Assembly: GCA_965262505.1 (NCBI GenBank)
Contig: CBDHFM010000022.1
Location: forward strand, 1 to 64,000
DNA length: 64,000 nucleotides
Source: JACPPO01 sp965262505
Lineage (GTDB): Bacteria > Acidobacteriota > Vicinamibacteria > Vicinamibacterales > UBA2999
Direction: 5' to 3'
Positions 42,766 through 50,824 of the stretch are shown here, piece after piece. The position numbers were made by a program, and so were the translations under genes. The notes below the pieces were generated by a model. The model saw nothing but the letters and a program-made list of their open reading frames with translations, was not told the origin of the DNA and made no database searches. Numbering within the stretch: position 1 is the stretch's first letter; the number at the start of each line of letters is the position of its first letter.

Positions 42766-43740
42766 CTACTCGCTGATGAGGCGGAGTTGTGCCGGCGGGA
42801 TGCGCGGCGGCGAGGGCTCGATGACCAGCGCGGCCGTGACCGTCCCATAGTTCAGGTCCGGCCATGCCCGTTTGATTTTCTTTAGCTCGCGCAGACATTG
42901 CCGGCGGAACCCGCTGATGTCCGCCGGCCCGTCCGCCGGGTGTGCGCCGAACTGTTTGTAGAGTTGCCGCCAGGAGAGCGTCAACGGAGCCTTGAGCGTG
43001 AAGGTCCGATACGTGAGCCAGAAGTACAAATCCAACCCGAGCGGCGACCGCTTGAGCGATCGCAGGATGTTCATGTCGAGCGGCACGGGGTGGCGAATAA
43101 TTTCCTCGAAGAAATTTTCACCAAGTTCAATCTTGCTATCCCACAACGAGGGCGCGTCCGGGCGCGCCACCGACCACCAGAACTCGGCGCGTTCCGCGAC
43201 GAACGAACTCACAATGAGCTCATGATCGCCTTCGGCGTAGACGAGCTGGACGCTGCAGGTAAAGAGTCTGCGCATTTGATTCTTGAGCCGCGCCCGATCC
43301 CCGCGCGGGCTCCCGCTGCGATCTTCGAGGCCGAGCTTTCGCATGAACTCGTAGAGGCTCCGGCCAAGAACAAGATCGCGGCGCTGCGTCCGCACCGCCT
43401 CGGAACAGACCCACGCCAGGAGTAGACGCGGCAGGTTCCCAAATGGGAGCCGTGCTGGGTCGCCCCCCGCGTGCAAGATCAACTTGTACGGGCCGTTTCG
43501 CCGGATGTACTTCTCGCGGTCCCGTGGGTTTGTCCGTGGCAGCGAGCACAAGGCCATCAGCCGCGCCATGAACCCGAGATCGGGCTCCGCTTCGCTGGCC
43601 TCGATGAGCTGCGTCACCTGGCGCAGCGTGGTGAAGTGGTGCCGCGCCCGCGCGGACATGGCGCGCCCGCGCCCCTCGATGCCCGGCAACCGTACGGCCA
43701 TCTTACCGATCGGCACGAGCCCGCCGCGTTTCTGCTCCAT
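42766..43740 (-). CDS. repA: RepA-type plasmid replication initiator 3
   Basis: The about 324-residue product aligns with RepA1 along its whole length (RHHFTTLRQVTQLIEASEAE, FMARLMALCSLPRTNPRDRE, LPRLLLAWVCSEAVRTQRRD, RSPLGLDLYFWLTYRTFTLK, LRELKKIKRAWPDLNYGTVT). I place the start at 43740 because AAGGAC lies at the right distance; in-frame ATG codons further up at 43755 and 43884 are possible. It overlaps the 3' end of the parB-like gene and forms an operon parA2-parB-repA3, with its origin about 190 bp downstream. Confidence 0.88.
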   Translation of the reverse strand: MEQKRGGLVPIGKMAVRLPGIEGRGRAMSARARHHFTTLRQVTQLIEASEAEPDLGFMARLMALCSLPRTNPRDREKYIRRNGPYKLILHAGGDPARLPFGNLPRLLLAWVCSEAVRTQRRDLVLGRSLYEFMRKLGLEDRSGSPRGDRARLKNQMRRLFTCSVQLVYAEGDHELIVSSFVAERAEFWWSVARPDAPSLWDSKIELGENFFEEIIRHPVPLDMNILRSLKRSPLGLDLYFWLTYRTFTLKAPLTLSWRQLYKQFGAHPADGPADISGFRRQCLRELKKIKRAWPDLNYGTVTAALVIEPSPPRIPPAQLRLISE

Positions 43741-43999
43741 GCTTTTGTCCTTCATCCGAGCTGACGCCAGGTTCTTCCGCATCGTCGAGCCGACGCTGGA
43801 TGAAAGCGTTGATCTCCGTGGCCATTTTGGTTTTACGTAGGGCACAAAAGGCCTTAAAGCGAGCGTGATTATCCGAGGGAACATCCACGGTCAAGCGCAT
43901 GGTCGGGCCGCGTTCCGGTGACGCCTGTTGGCCAACCCAATGGTCAGCTTGTCGTGACACGACCTGCGGCCGCGCGCTCATGTCGATCTTTTTGCTCAT
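43703..43999 (-). CDS. ParB-like ribbon-helix-helix partition partner 2
   Basis: The 98-residue product (MSKKIDMSARPQVVSRQADH, then MRLTVDVPSDNHARFKAFCA, KTKMATEINAFIQRRLDD) has a flexible N-terminus and a ribbon-helix-helix C-terminus. It follows parA2 with a 56-bp overlap and overlaps the repA3 start. It is unrelated in sequence to the partner at 26381-26674. Confidence 0.65.
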   Translation of the reverse strand: MSKKIDMSARPQVVSRQADHWVGQQASPERGPTMRLTVDVPSDNHARFKAFCALRKTKMATEINAFIQRRLDDAEEPGVSSDEGQKHGAETRRARADR

Positions 44000-44627
44000 G
44001 GTCCCAGTCCCTCACAAGTTCGGTAATGAAGCGTTCGACCTCCTGCGCGGCCGGGCCGCGCGGGTCGAGGTCGGCGACAGTCTTGCCCGCGGCGAACGCC
44101 TCGGCAAACGCGACGCGCTGCGAAATGTCGACTTGCAGGATGGGCGTGTTGAGCGTCGCCAGCGCGTCGCGAACATCTCGCCCAATAACAGTATTTCCTA
44201 TTTTACGATTAATAATAATTACTGATTTAATGTTTTCTTTAAAGCTCTGTGCCTCGGTGACAAGGTCCACGGTCTCGGCGGTCGCCCAGACGTCCGCCGG
44301 CGAGGGTTGCACGGGGATGAGGACCAGATCGGCGGCCAAGATGATGGACTTCGCTAGGTTGTGGATGCGTGGCGGACCGTCGATGACGATATCGGTGTAG
44401 TCGGCCGCGATCGGCGGTAGTTCCTTGTGCAGGGTCGGCGTGGCCATGGAGACCACGCTGAAACCGTGTTTCCCAGCCTGGAAGGTGGACCACTTCATGG
44501 CGGTTTGCTGCGGGTCCGCGTCGATGAGCAGCACGCGAGATCGCCGCCGCGCTAACCCGTCGGCCAGATGGATGGACAGGGTGGTTTTTCCCACGCCGCC
44601 CTTCTGGTTCAGAAAAGAGTAAATCAT
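43944..44627 (-). CDS. parA: ParA-type partition ATPase 2
   Basis: The about 227-residue product has the deviant Walker A (NQKGGVGKTTLSIHLAD), Walker A' (LLIDADPQQTAMKW), Walker B (DIVIDGPPR) and DLVLIPVQPSPADVWA. The start is ATG at 44627; a GTG at 44636 would add three residues. The first 36 codons and the upstream region are part of a 145-bp unit repeated three times in tandem. It is the first gene of parA-parB-repA3. Confidence 0.9.
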   Translation of the reverse strand: MIYSFLNQKGGVGKTTLSIHLADGLARRRSRVLLIDADPQQTAMKWSTFQAGKHGFSVVSMATPTLHKELPPIAADYTDIVIDGPPRIHNLAKSIILAADLVLIPVQPSPADVWATAETVDLVTEAQSFKENIKSVIIINRKIGNTVIGRDVRDALATLNTPILQVDISQRVAFAEAFAAGKTVADLDPRGPAAQEVERFITELVRDWDHEQKDRHERAAAGRVTTS

Positions 44628-44955
44628 TAAAGACACTATAACATTATTAATGTTTTAAATATTTGTCGATGAGCAGCACGCGAGATCGCCGCCGCGCTAA
44701 CCCGTCGGCCAGATGGATGGACAGGGTGGTTTTTCCCACGCCGCCCTTCTGGTTCAGAAAAGAGTAAATCATTAAAGACACTATAACATTATTAATGTTT
44801 TAAATATTTGTCGATGAGCAGCACGCGAGATCGCCGCCGCGCTAACCCGTCGGCCAAGTGGATGGACAGGGTGGTTTTTCCCACGCCGCCCTTCTGGTTC
44901 AGAAAAGAGTAAATCATTAAAGACATTATAACATTATTAATGTTTTAAATATTTA
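44521..44955. repeat. Three tandem 145-bp repeats covering the parA2 promoter and first 36 codons
   Basis: Units begin at 44521, 44666 and 44811 and are nearly identical (the outermost has a few changes such as AAGTGG for AGATGG). Each contains the parA2 start, its Walker A codons up to VLLID, and about 35 bp of AT-rich leader (ATAACATTATTAATGTTTTA). The two outer copies each encode a 41-codon ORF (44647-44772 and 44792-44917) that begins like ParA, passes the Walker A motif and ends KYLKH. The promoter is therefore present in three copies. Confidence 0.9.
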
Positions 44956-45056
44956 TTGAGTTTCGACACCTACCGGCCACCGGTGCCGGCTGAGCAGCGC
45001 CCGCTCCTACGCCAGCTCGAACAGTTCCTTCAGCTGACTGGACAGCCTGCGCCCAG

Positions 45057-45077
45057 TTGAATGACAATGTCATTCAA
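45057..45077. promoter_or_regulatory. Palindromic operator of dinJ-yafQ
   Basis: TTGAATGACA-A-TGTCATTCAA is a perfect palindrome of 10-bp arms around one base, 14 bp before the antitoxin ATG. This is the expected site for RelB/DinJ-type autorepression. Confidence 0.75.
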
Positions 45078-45091
45078 ATGGGAGGATACGC

Positions 45092-45355
45092 ATGCCGGCA
45101 AATCAACTCGTCCAGGCCCGCATTGACGGGGCCGTCAAGGAAGAAGCGACGGCCGTGCTGGCCGCCATGGGCCTGACGGTCTCCGACGCGGTGCGGCTGC
45201 TGTTGACCAGGGTGGCGCGGGAGAAGGCCCTGCCCTTCGCGCCGCTGGTCCCCAACGCCGTCACCATTGAGGCGATGAAGGAAGCCCGCCAGGGCAACCT
45301 CCCGCAGTTCGCCAGCGTCGAGGACCTGCTCGACGATCTATATGTGGAGGATTGA
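45092..45355 (+). CDS. dinJ: RelB/DinJ-family antitoxin
   Basis: The 87-residue product (QARIDGAVKEEATAVLAAMG, LTVSDAVRLLLTRVAREKAL, PFAPLVPN) has the RelB/DinJ ribbon-helix-helix with the LTxSDAVRLLLTRVA motif. A GGGAGGATACGC site precedes it and a palindromic operator lies just upstream. It overlaps the toxin gene by 14 bp. Confidence 0.88.
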   Translation: MPANQLVQARIDGAVKEEATAVLAAMGLTVSDAVRLLLTRVAREKALPFAPLVPNAVTIEAMKEARQGNLPQFASVEDLLDDLYVED

Positions 45356-45623
45356 GCGTACCAACCAGTTCAAGCGCGACTACAAGCGCGAGTCACGGGG
45401 CCGGCATCGGACAGACCTCGATGCCAGCCTGGCGCGCACCGTGGAGGCCCTGGTCAACAACAAGCCGCTTGAACCTCGGTACTACGACCACGCACTAAGC
45501 GGCGAGTGGGGAGATCACCGTGACTGCCACGTGAAGCCGGACCTGGTACTGATCTACCAGAAGTCCGGTGCCGACACCCTGCGCCTGGTGCGCCTCGGGT
45601 CACATGCGGAACTAGGTCTATAA
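45342..45623 (+). CDS. yafQ: YafQ-family mRNA interferase toxin
   Basis: The 93-residue product (MWRIERTNQFKRDYKRESRG, PLEPRYYDHALSGEWGDHRD, CHVKPDLVLIYQKSGADTLR, LVRLGSHAEL) matches YafQ toxins, with the HxLxGxWxxxRxCHxxPDLxLIY core. YafQ cleaves mRNA in translating ribosomes. The pair appears intact. Confidence 0.9.
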   Translation: MWRIERTNQFKRDYKRESRGRHRTDLDASLARTVEALVNNKPLEPRYYDHALSGEWGDHRDCHVKPDLVLIYQKSGADTLRLVRLGSHAELGL

Positions 45624-45777
45624 CGCTGAACGACGAAGCGCCAGGTAGGGCGCGTTCGGCGCACGGCACTGGCCCACGCGCTCGACGTCTGCAACACACA
45701 GAATCCAACACGGGATCGCGCTGTGGCGCACAAGAAATGTGATACTTGTATTACAACAAGCACACAGGAGAACCGAC

Positions 45778-46014
45778 ATGACCGCTGTTTCCCTCCGCTT
45801 ACCCGATGACGTCTCCCAACGCCTGCGCCAGTTGGCCGCCCGCACCGGGCGGAGCAGGACCTTCTACATCCTTGCGGCCATCCGGGAACACTTAGACGAT
45901 CTTGAGGACGTGTACCTGGCCGAACAACGGCTGGTCGACCTCCGACTCGGAAAATCTCACGCCGTCCCGCTCGAAGACGTAATGGCACGCGATGGCGTGG
46001 ACGATCGAGCTTAG
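45778..46014 (+). CDS. RelB-like ribbon-helix-helix antitoxin, orphaned
   Basis: The 78-residue product (MTAVSLRLPDDVSQRLRQLA, FYILAAIREHLDDLEDVYLA) is homologous to the antitoxin at 13555-13782. An ACAGGAGAACCGAC site precedes the ATG, and a near-palindrome GTGATACTTGTATTAC lies about 40 bp upstream. Its toxin survives only as the first 7 codons. The last codons of this gene overlap the start of that toxin. Confidence 0.82.
   Translation: MTAVSLRLPDDVSQRLRQLAARTGRSRTFYILAAIREHLDDLEDVYLAEQRLVDLRLGKSHAVPLEDVMARDGVDDRA
45992..46012 (+). pseudogene. RelE toxin cut off after 7 codons
   Basis: ATG at 45992 starts MAWTIEL, the usual first residues of the RelE partner (compare MPFTWTIEY at 13577), overlapping the antitoxin end as expected. 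At 46013 the sequence becomes the IS3 terminal repeat. The rest of the toxin is gone. Confidence 0.65.
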
Positions 46015-46054
46015 CTGTGACGAACACCTGTCCGAAGGATGGGGTCCACCTCTC
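46013..46054. repeat. 42-bp IS3 end, inverted copy of 42171-42212
   Basis: The 42 bases (from AGCTGTGACGAACACCTGTC) are identical to the reverse complement of 42171-42212, which follows an IS3 orfB 3' end. No transposase remains next to this copy. The two ends bracket the repA3/parA2/dinJ-yafQ segment in inverted orientation. Confidence 0.8.
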
Positions 46055-46267
46055 GTTTCCCTTTGGCTTGCGCCTGGTTGGCTTAGTCTCCGGCCGGGCG
46101 CATTTTTAAAATACGGCTCTCGTTGCGTTTTCCAGACAAAACATTTATAGTCCGACGGTGAATTTTAGATATGAGAAGTAGGGGCTATTCTTGTACATCT
46201 CTGCGTGCTGTCAACACCAACTGAATACGCCGAAGGATGATCACTATTTCTTACCCACTGGACAGAA

Positions 46268-46309
46268 GAAGCAACCGTTACCCCCACGGAAGCAGTAACC
46301 GTTACCCCC
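46268..46309. repeat. Direct repeats before the secreted-protein gene
   Basis: GAAGCAACCGTTACCCCC (46268) and GAAGCAGTAACCGTTACCCCC (46289) form a pair of direct repeats 21 bp apart, about 25-65 bp upstream of the ATG at 46332. They may bind a regulator of this gene. The stretch 46055-46331 otherwise holds only AT-rich promoter-like sequence. Confidence 0.45.
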
Positions 46310-46331
46310 TAGTCTTAAAGGAGCGACACTC

Positions 46332-48332
46332 ATGAACGGAGCGAGATCAACTTTTATGCGAAAGGGCTACTGGCTCACGGCTCTTGCCGCGGCTGTGCTG
46401 CTTGCGGCGTCTTCTGGGACGGCGTATGCGCAGGCCACCATCAGGGCGGATAAAGCGGTGGCCGAGGGCGACAGCGTCACGGTGACCGTGACCCTCAAGG
46501 GGATGATCGACGCCGCCCAGGCCGCGGACAATCCCACCGCGGTGGCCACGGCGACCGTGACAGCGGAAATTGCCGCCGGAACTGCCACGGCCACCGCCAC
46601 CGCGGGTGAGCTAGAAGATATCAACACGGCGCAACTAGGCCTCGTCGCAACTTTCGCAATTCCGTCGAACGCCACCTTAAGCCCCGTCTCGTACTCTGCA
46701 ACGCGCACTATCCGGGTGCAGACGCTCCATGACTTGGACGCGGAGGATGAGGTCTTCGATTGGAGTTTCGTTCTGGTGCCCGGTGGCCTTAATGATGCGG
46801 ACGGCGACACCATCGAAGAAGCGTCAGGTAGCCCAACGACGCTCACCATCGATGACGACGAGACCCAGTCCTACGACCTGACCTTGGATGACGACGCGGA
46901 GCCCGAGGAGGGGGGCGATCCGATCACGGTGACCGTCACCGCGAACCCTGCACACGTCAACGGCTCCGCGGATCTGTCGGTGCAAATTGACAGTCCGCCG
47001 ACTCTTGCCAGCATCACCGCTCCGGTGACTGCCACCGTCCCCACGCTTAACGAGGGCAATCGTTCGGAGGACATCACCATCACCATGGGCGGGAACGACA
47101 AGAACCGTGTCGAAGACACGATCACGGTCTCCGTGTATTCGGGCTCGGCGGGGAATGCCACGTTGGTTGACGCATTGTCCATCGATATCGAAGACAAGAA
47201 CGCGCTGCCTGCGGTCGCGATGATGGTGGTCGATAAGGACGGCAAGGCCCTCGACCCGCAACCCATGTCGGTGAAGGAAGGCGAAACCGCCATGGTGGCG
47301 GTGATGGTGGTCGACGACAAGGGCAAAGCCATGAACGCCGCAGAGAACCTCACGGTGGCGTTCATGCCGACCGGCACGGCCGATTCGGCGGACTACACGT
47401 TGGTCGGGTCGGCCGACATCAAGATGGCCAAAGGGATGAGCGCTGTCATAAAAATCGAGGTGCGGTCGGACGAGGATGTCGGCATGGAATCGCTCATGTT
47501 CGACGCCGTGGTGTCCGGTGAGAGCGCCAACGGCCCAGGGACCCGCACGAGCGCGGGTGTGCTGTCGCTGAACATTGAGGACGAGACGACGAAGAAGATT
47601 ACGCCGAAGGCGAGTGCGGCCGACTACGCGGCGCTCATGGCCGCGATTACGGCGGGGGGCGGCGACGACGGCGTGAACCCGGGTGACACGGTCACGCTCA
47701 TGACGAGTGACCTGTTCGATGTGATGGACGGCTACACGGCCAGCTACGGCGTCTCCGTGGAGGGTGACTCGGCCAGTGCGTCCGCGTCGGGCGATACGGT
47801 CACGATCAACGCGCTGATGGCCGGCGAGGCCAAGATCACCGTCACCGGGACGGCGAGAATGGCATCGTCCTCGCTCATGCCGTCGCAGACCGTGTCGAAC
47901 GTCGCCGAGCTCACGTTCCCTGTGATGGTGGTTGACACGGAACTGGTGGTCACGCTGAGCGCCGAGCCCATGGAGATCGCGGCGGGCGGCACGTCGATGA
48001 TCACCGCGACGGCCAACCGATATGTCACGGTTGGCGACGGCACGGTCAAGATTGATCTGACCGTGGTGGGTGACGGCACACTGGATGCCGAGTCGATCAT
48101 GATCGCGATGGGCGACATGATCGGCTCCGCCACGTTGACGGCCAACGAGTCGGTGACCGTGGTGGCCACGGGCAGCGGCGTCAGCGGCCTCATGCAGGTC
48201 ATGGTGACCGTGACCGACGGGCCGGCGCCGGAGCCGGTGCCAGCGCTGCCGTTGATTGCGCAGTGGCTGCTCGGTCTTGGCCTGATGGGTGGCGGCGCGC
48301 GGCAGTTGTTTCGGCGGCGGCGTCAGGGCTAG
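46332..48332 (+). CDS. Large secreted protein with C-terminal exosortase-type sorting signal
   Basis: The 666-residue product has a signal peptide (FMRKGYWLTALAAAVLLAAS, cleavage near AYAQA), a long Thr/Val/Asp-rich region of beta-sandwich repeats resembling Calx-beta or cadherin-like modules (AVAEGDSVTVTVTLKG, DDDETQSYDLTLDDDAEPEE, MSVKEGETAMVAVMVVDDKG), and a C-terminal tripartite signal: VPALPL, a hydrophobic helix (IAQWLLGLGLMGGGA) and RRRR. This Pro-motif/helix/Arg layout is that of PEP-CTERM/IPTL-CTERM-like exosortase substrates. A ribosome site AAAGGAGCGACACTC precedes the ATG; a terminator follows at 48483. It is probably processed by the tandem exosortase at 32468-33913. Confidence 0.82.
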   Translation: MNGARSTFMRKGYWLTALAAAVLLAASSGTAYAQATIRADKAVAEGDSVTVTVTLKGMIDAAQAADNPTAVATATVTAEIAAGTATATATAGELEDINTAQLGLVATFAIPSNATLSPVSYSATRTIRVQTLHDLDAEDEVFDWSFVLVPGGLNDADGDTIEEASGSPTTLTIDDDETQSYDLTLDDDAEPEEGGDPITVTVTANPAHVNGSADLSVQIDSPPTLASITAPVTATVPTLNEGNRSEDITITMGGNDKNRVEDTITVSVYSGSAGNATLVDALSIDIEDKNALPAVAMMVVDKDGKALDPQPMSVKEGETAMVAVMVVDDKGKAMNAAENLTVAFMPTGTADSADYTLVGSADIKMAKGMSAVIKIEVRSDEDVGMESLMFDAVVSGESANGPGTRTSAGVLSLNIEDETTKKITPKASAADYAALMAAITAGGGDDGVNPGDTVTLMTSDLFDVMDGYTASYGVSVEGDSASASASGDTVTINALMAGEAKITVTGTARMASSSLMPSQTVSNVAELTFPVMVVDTELVVTLSAEPMEIAAGGTSMITATANRYVTVGDGTVKIDLTVVGDGTLDAESIMIAMGDMIGSATLTANESVTVVATGSGVSGLMQVMVTVTDGPAPEPVPALPLIAQWLLGLGLMGGGARQLFRRRRQG

Positions 48333-48482
48333 TCGAGCCCATCGTTCCTGAGAGCCCGGGGGGGTAATCGGGCAGGGGGGGGACCCGGCGCGTTTGCGTC
48401 GGATCCCCACTTTGCTTTTTTGGGCGTCCCCGAGTGTTCTGGTCGTGGAACGGTGCTCCTAGCTCGTGACCGGCGATTTTTC

Positions 48483-48520
48483 GGCGAGCGGCGCCTCCGG
48501 TGTCCGCTCGCCTTTTTTTT
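48483..48520 (+). terminator. Rho-independent terminator
   Basis: GGCGAGCGG (48483-48491) pairs with CCGCTCGCC (48504-48512), a perfect 9-bp GC-rich stem with a 12-base loop, followed by eight T. It lies 150 bp after the secreted-protein gene. Confidence 0.85.
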
Positions 48521-48777
48521 GTTCGGAGCCACGACCCCCTCACCGCGTTGATTCCGCAGATGGGGTCCGGCTGGTGCTGCGGGTGTCCCCGGCGGTCCCG
48601 CCTTGCTGGTCAGCTCGTCCTCTTTCCGGTTCTGGTCGCCTCACGGAGATCGGCGGCTCAGTGGCCGCTCCAGCGCCACGCCCGGATCCAGGAACGCGTG
48701 AAGCCGTCCGGGAGAGTCCAGGGGCATCGGACACCACGTGTGGGTAAGATTGTGGGTAACGGGAGGCGTGGCGGGGG

Positions 48778-48885
48778 CGGATCGATCGAGCGCAGCGCCA
48801 TCCGCGGCCGCCGCGACGAACTCGGGCTCGACGGCGCCTCCCGCGTCACGCAGGCCGAGGCCAGCGGGTTCTTCCCTCATTCGCG
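48778..48885 (+). pseudogene. Integrase arm-domain scrap
   Basis: About 30 codons (SIERSAIRGRRDELGLDGAS, RVTQAEA) resemble the DUF4102 segment of the integrases here (WIQRIVIRGRRRDVGLGGFP, LVSLKEA). The match is short and diverged. It is preceded by two GTGGGTAA repeats at about 48738-48760. Confidence 0.35.
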
Positions 48886-49043
48886 CGCCTGAGCTGGCGG
48901 CGACCGTCTGGTCGAGACGCGCCACGCCGGGGACGTGCTGGCCAGCGCTGCCGGCGTGGTTGTGCCCTACGACGTGATCACCGGAGGCCACACGATCCCG
49001 CGGCGCGTCGCCGCCATGGGAGCCGCGACGGCAGCGGTGGGAC

Positions 49044-49351
49044 GCGAGTGGATCGGCGTCGGCGTCACGACGGGTTCCGGGGTGGTCACGCTGGCGCTCA
49101 GGCCGGGGCCGTCCACGGACGGCTTTCTTGGTCCGGCAGGGTCCCGTTCAGAGAGAGGGGTACAACGAGGGAAGCGAACGCTGGGGCTGGTCAATAAGCC
49201 ATGTATTCTGAAGCAGTTGCACGCGATCGGCGGCGACCATCTCCGTAACGGCCGGCCGTGGCCACGTTGCGCACGAAGGCTGGCGTGAGTGCATGTTCAA
49301 GCCGCCGGCCTGGGGGTCTCGGTTCGCGTGGGTGTGTCGGGAGCGTCATGA
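49044..49351. repeat. About 300-bp direct repeat, copy 2
   Basis: Second copy of the 30905-31212 segment, in the same orientation, ending at the 3' end of the integrase gene at 49346. The two copies are 18.1 kb apart and bracket the exosortase operon, repA2/3 and the sorting-signal protein. Confidence 0.75.
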
Positions 49352-50608
49352 CCGTCGATCCTCCTCTCGTCTGATGCCGGGAACGGAACCATTGTACACA
49401 GCCGGACGAGGCGTCCCGTTCAAATAGGCCGCCCAGTCGCCCATGAGCCGCCGCCGGCGCTCGAACAGGTCCGAGCGGGCATAGGCCGCTTCGACCGTGT
49501 TCTGCACGACGTGCGCCAGCGCCGCCTCGATGACCTCGCGCGGATGGTCGGTCTCCTCGGCCGCCCAGTCTCGGAAGGTGGACCGGAAGCCGTGCGGCAC
49601 GGCTGCGATCCCCTGCTGCTGGAGGAGCCGGCGCAGCCGTTTGTCGGCCAGCGGCGCCCCGTCCCGCCCGGGAAACACGAGCGGCCCGTCGCCACGCGTC
49701 CGCGCCGCCTCGAGGATCTCCACCGTGCGCTCCGGTAGTGGGACCCGGTGCGGGCGCTTCGCCTTCATGCGCGCGGCCGGGATGGTCCACACGGCGGCGG
49801 CGGCGTCGATCTCGGTCCACGCGGCCCCGCGGACCTCGCCCCACCGCGCCGCCGTCAGCACGAGAAACTCGAACGCCAGCCTGACGATCTCGGCCGCCCC
49901 GGATGCTCGCACCCGTGCGAGAGCTGCCGGCACGTCCTGGTGCGCGAGCGCCCGCATGTGCTCGACCGTTACTTGCTGCGGTCCGAGGACTGGCCCGATG
50001 CGGTCGCACGGGTTGTCGCTGCGGTACTCCATCGCCACGGCCCACTCCAGCACCGCCCGGATCCGCTCACGCACACGCCGCGCGGTCTGCGCCTTCACGT
50101 GCCAGACCGGCGTGAGCACCTCCAGCACCTCAGCGCTCGTCACGTCGGACACCGGCCGTGCGCCAATCCGGGGAAAGGCGTAGCGCTCCAGGCTCGTCCA
50201 CCAGCTCTGCGGGTGCCGGCCGTTCCGCCAGCCGGCCCGTTTTTGGTCCAGCACGCGGCGGGCCGCCTCCGCAAACGTCGGCGTCCCCTCCGCGCGGCGC
50301 TTCTCCGCGAGCGGGTCGCCCCCCTCGCGGGCCAGCTTGCGGTTGACCCGCGCCTTCTCGCGGGCCTCGACGAGCGGCACCAGCGCCACGCTGCCGAGCC
50401 CGAGGTCACGGCGGCGACCGTGGATCATGAGCCGCTGGACCCAGCTCCTGGTGCCGGACGGCTGGACGTAGAGATACAACCCCTGGCCATCGCAGTATCG
50501 TCCGGGCGCGACGGTCCGCACGAAGCCGGCCGTCAGCCGCTTGTCGGGATGGCGGCCTCGGGGCTTGGTCCGTCGCGGCAGGTGCAGCGTCTGTGTCGCG
50601 CTATTCAT
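49346..50608 (-). CDS. Tyrosine recombinase / integrase, left member of head-to-head pair 2
   Basis: The about 420-residue product is closely related to the integrase at 10046-11248 (same MNS start, arm domain PGRYCDGQGLYLYVQPSGTR). Catalytic residues are present: Arg in TAARWGEVRG, Lys in MKAKRPHR, HxxR in PHGFRSTFRDW, Tyr in EAAYARSD. An in-frame upstream start at 50683 exists but is not conserved. The gene looks intact and is divergent from the integrase at 50825. Confidence 0.9.
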   Translation of the reverse strand: MNSATQTLHLPRRTKPRGRHPDKRLTAGFVRTVAPGRYCDGQGLYLYVQPSGTRSWVQRLMIHGRRRDLGLGSVALVPLVEAREKARVNRKLAREGGDPLAEKRRAEGTPTFAEAARRVLDQKRAGWRNGRHPQSWWTSLERYAFPRIGARPVSDVTSAEVLEVLTPVWHVKAQTARRVRERIRAVLEWAVAMEYRSDNPCDRIGPVLGPQQVTVEHMRALAHQDVPAALARVRASGAAEIVRLAFEFLVLTAARWGEVRGAAWTEIDAAAAVWTIPAARMKAKRPHRVPLPERTVEILEAARTRGDGPLVFPGRDGAPLADKRLRRLLQQQGIAAVPHGFRSTFRDWAAEETDHPREVIEAALAHVVQNTVEAAYARSDLFERRRRLMGDWAAYLNGTPRPAVYNGSVPGIRREEDRRS

Positions 50609-50824
50609 ACCCTCATTGTATAGGGGATGTTGATGGACCGCAAAGGATGTTGTGAGCGGATCAGGAAGCTCGTAAGGTGTCATAAATAGTTATTACTACA
50701 ACGTTTATGCTACATACAGCACAATACGACACGTTGGTGGATTATGTGAGGCCGTAGTGGAGATGGCAACGGCCTCTACCTGACCGTTCAACCCACGGGC
50801 ACGCGAAGTTGGATCCAGCGGATC

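Noticed and set aside
44521..44955. Possible assembly duplication rather than biology
   Set aside because: Not fully rejected: the three units differ by a few bases, which argues against a simple assembly artefact, but long reads should confirm.
46824..48410. 528-codon ORF on the minus strand opposite the secreted protein
   Set aside because: It is an antisense shadow caused by high GC and biased codon use; it is His/Arg-rich with no motif, and the plus-strand gene has signal peptide, ribosome site and terminator.
48738..48760. tRNA or phage attachment site near two GTGGGTAA repeats
   Set aside because: No tRNA cloverleaf or TTCGA loop sequence could be found; the repeats alone are insufficient.
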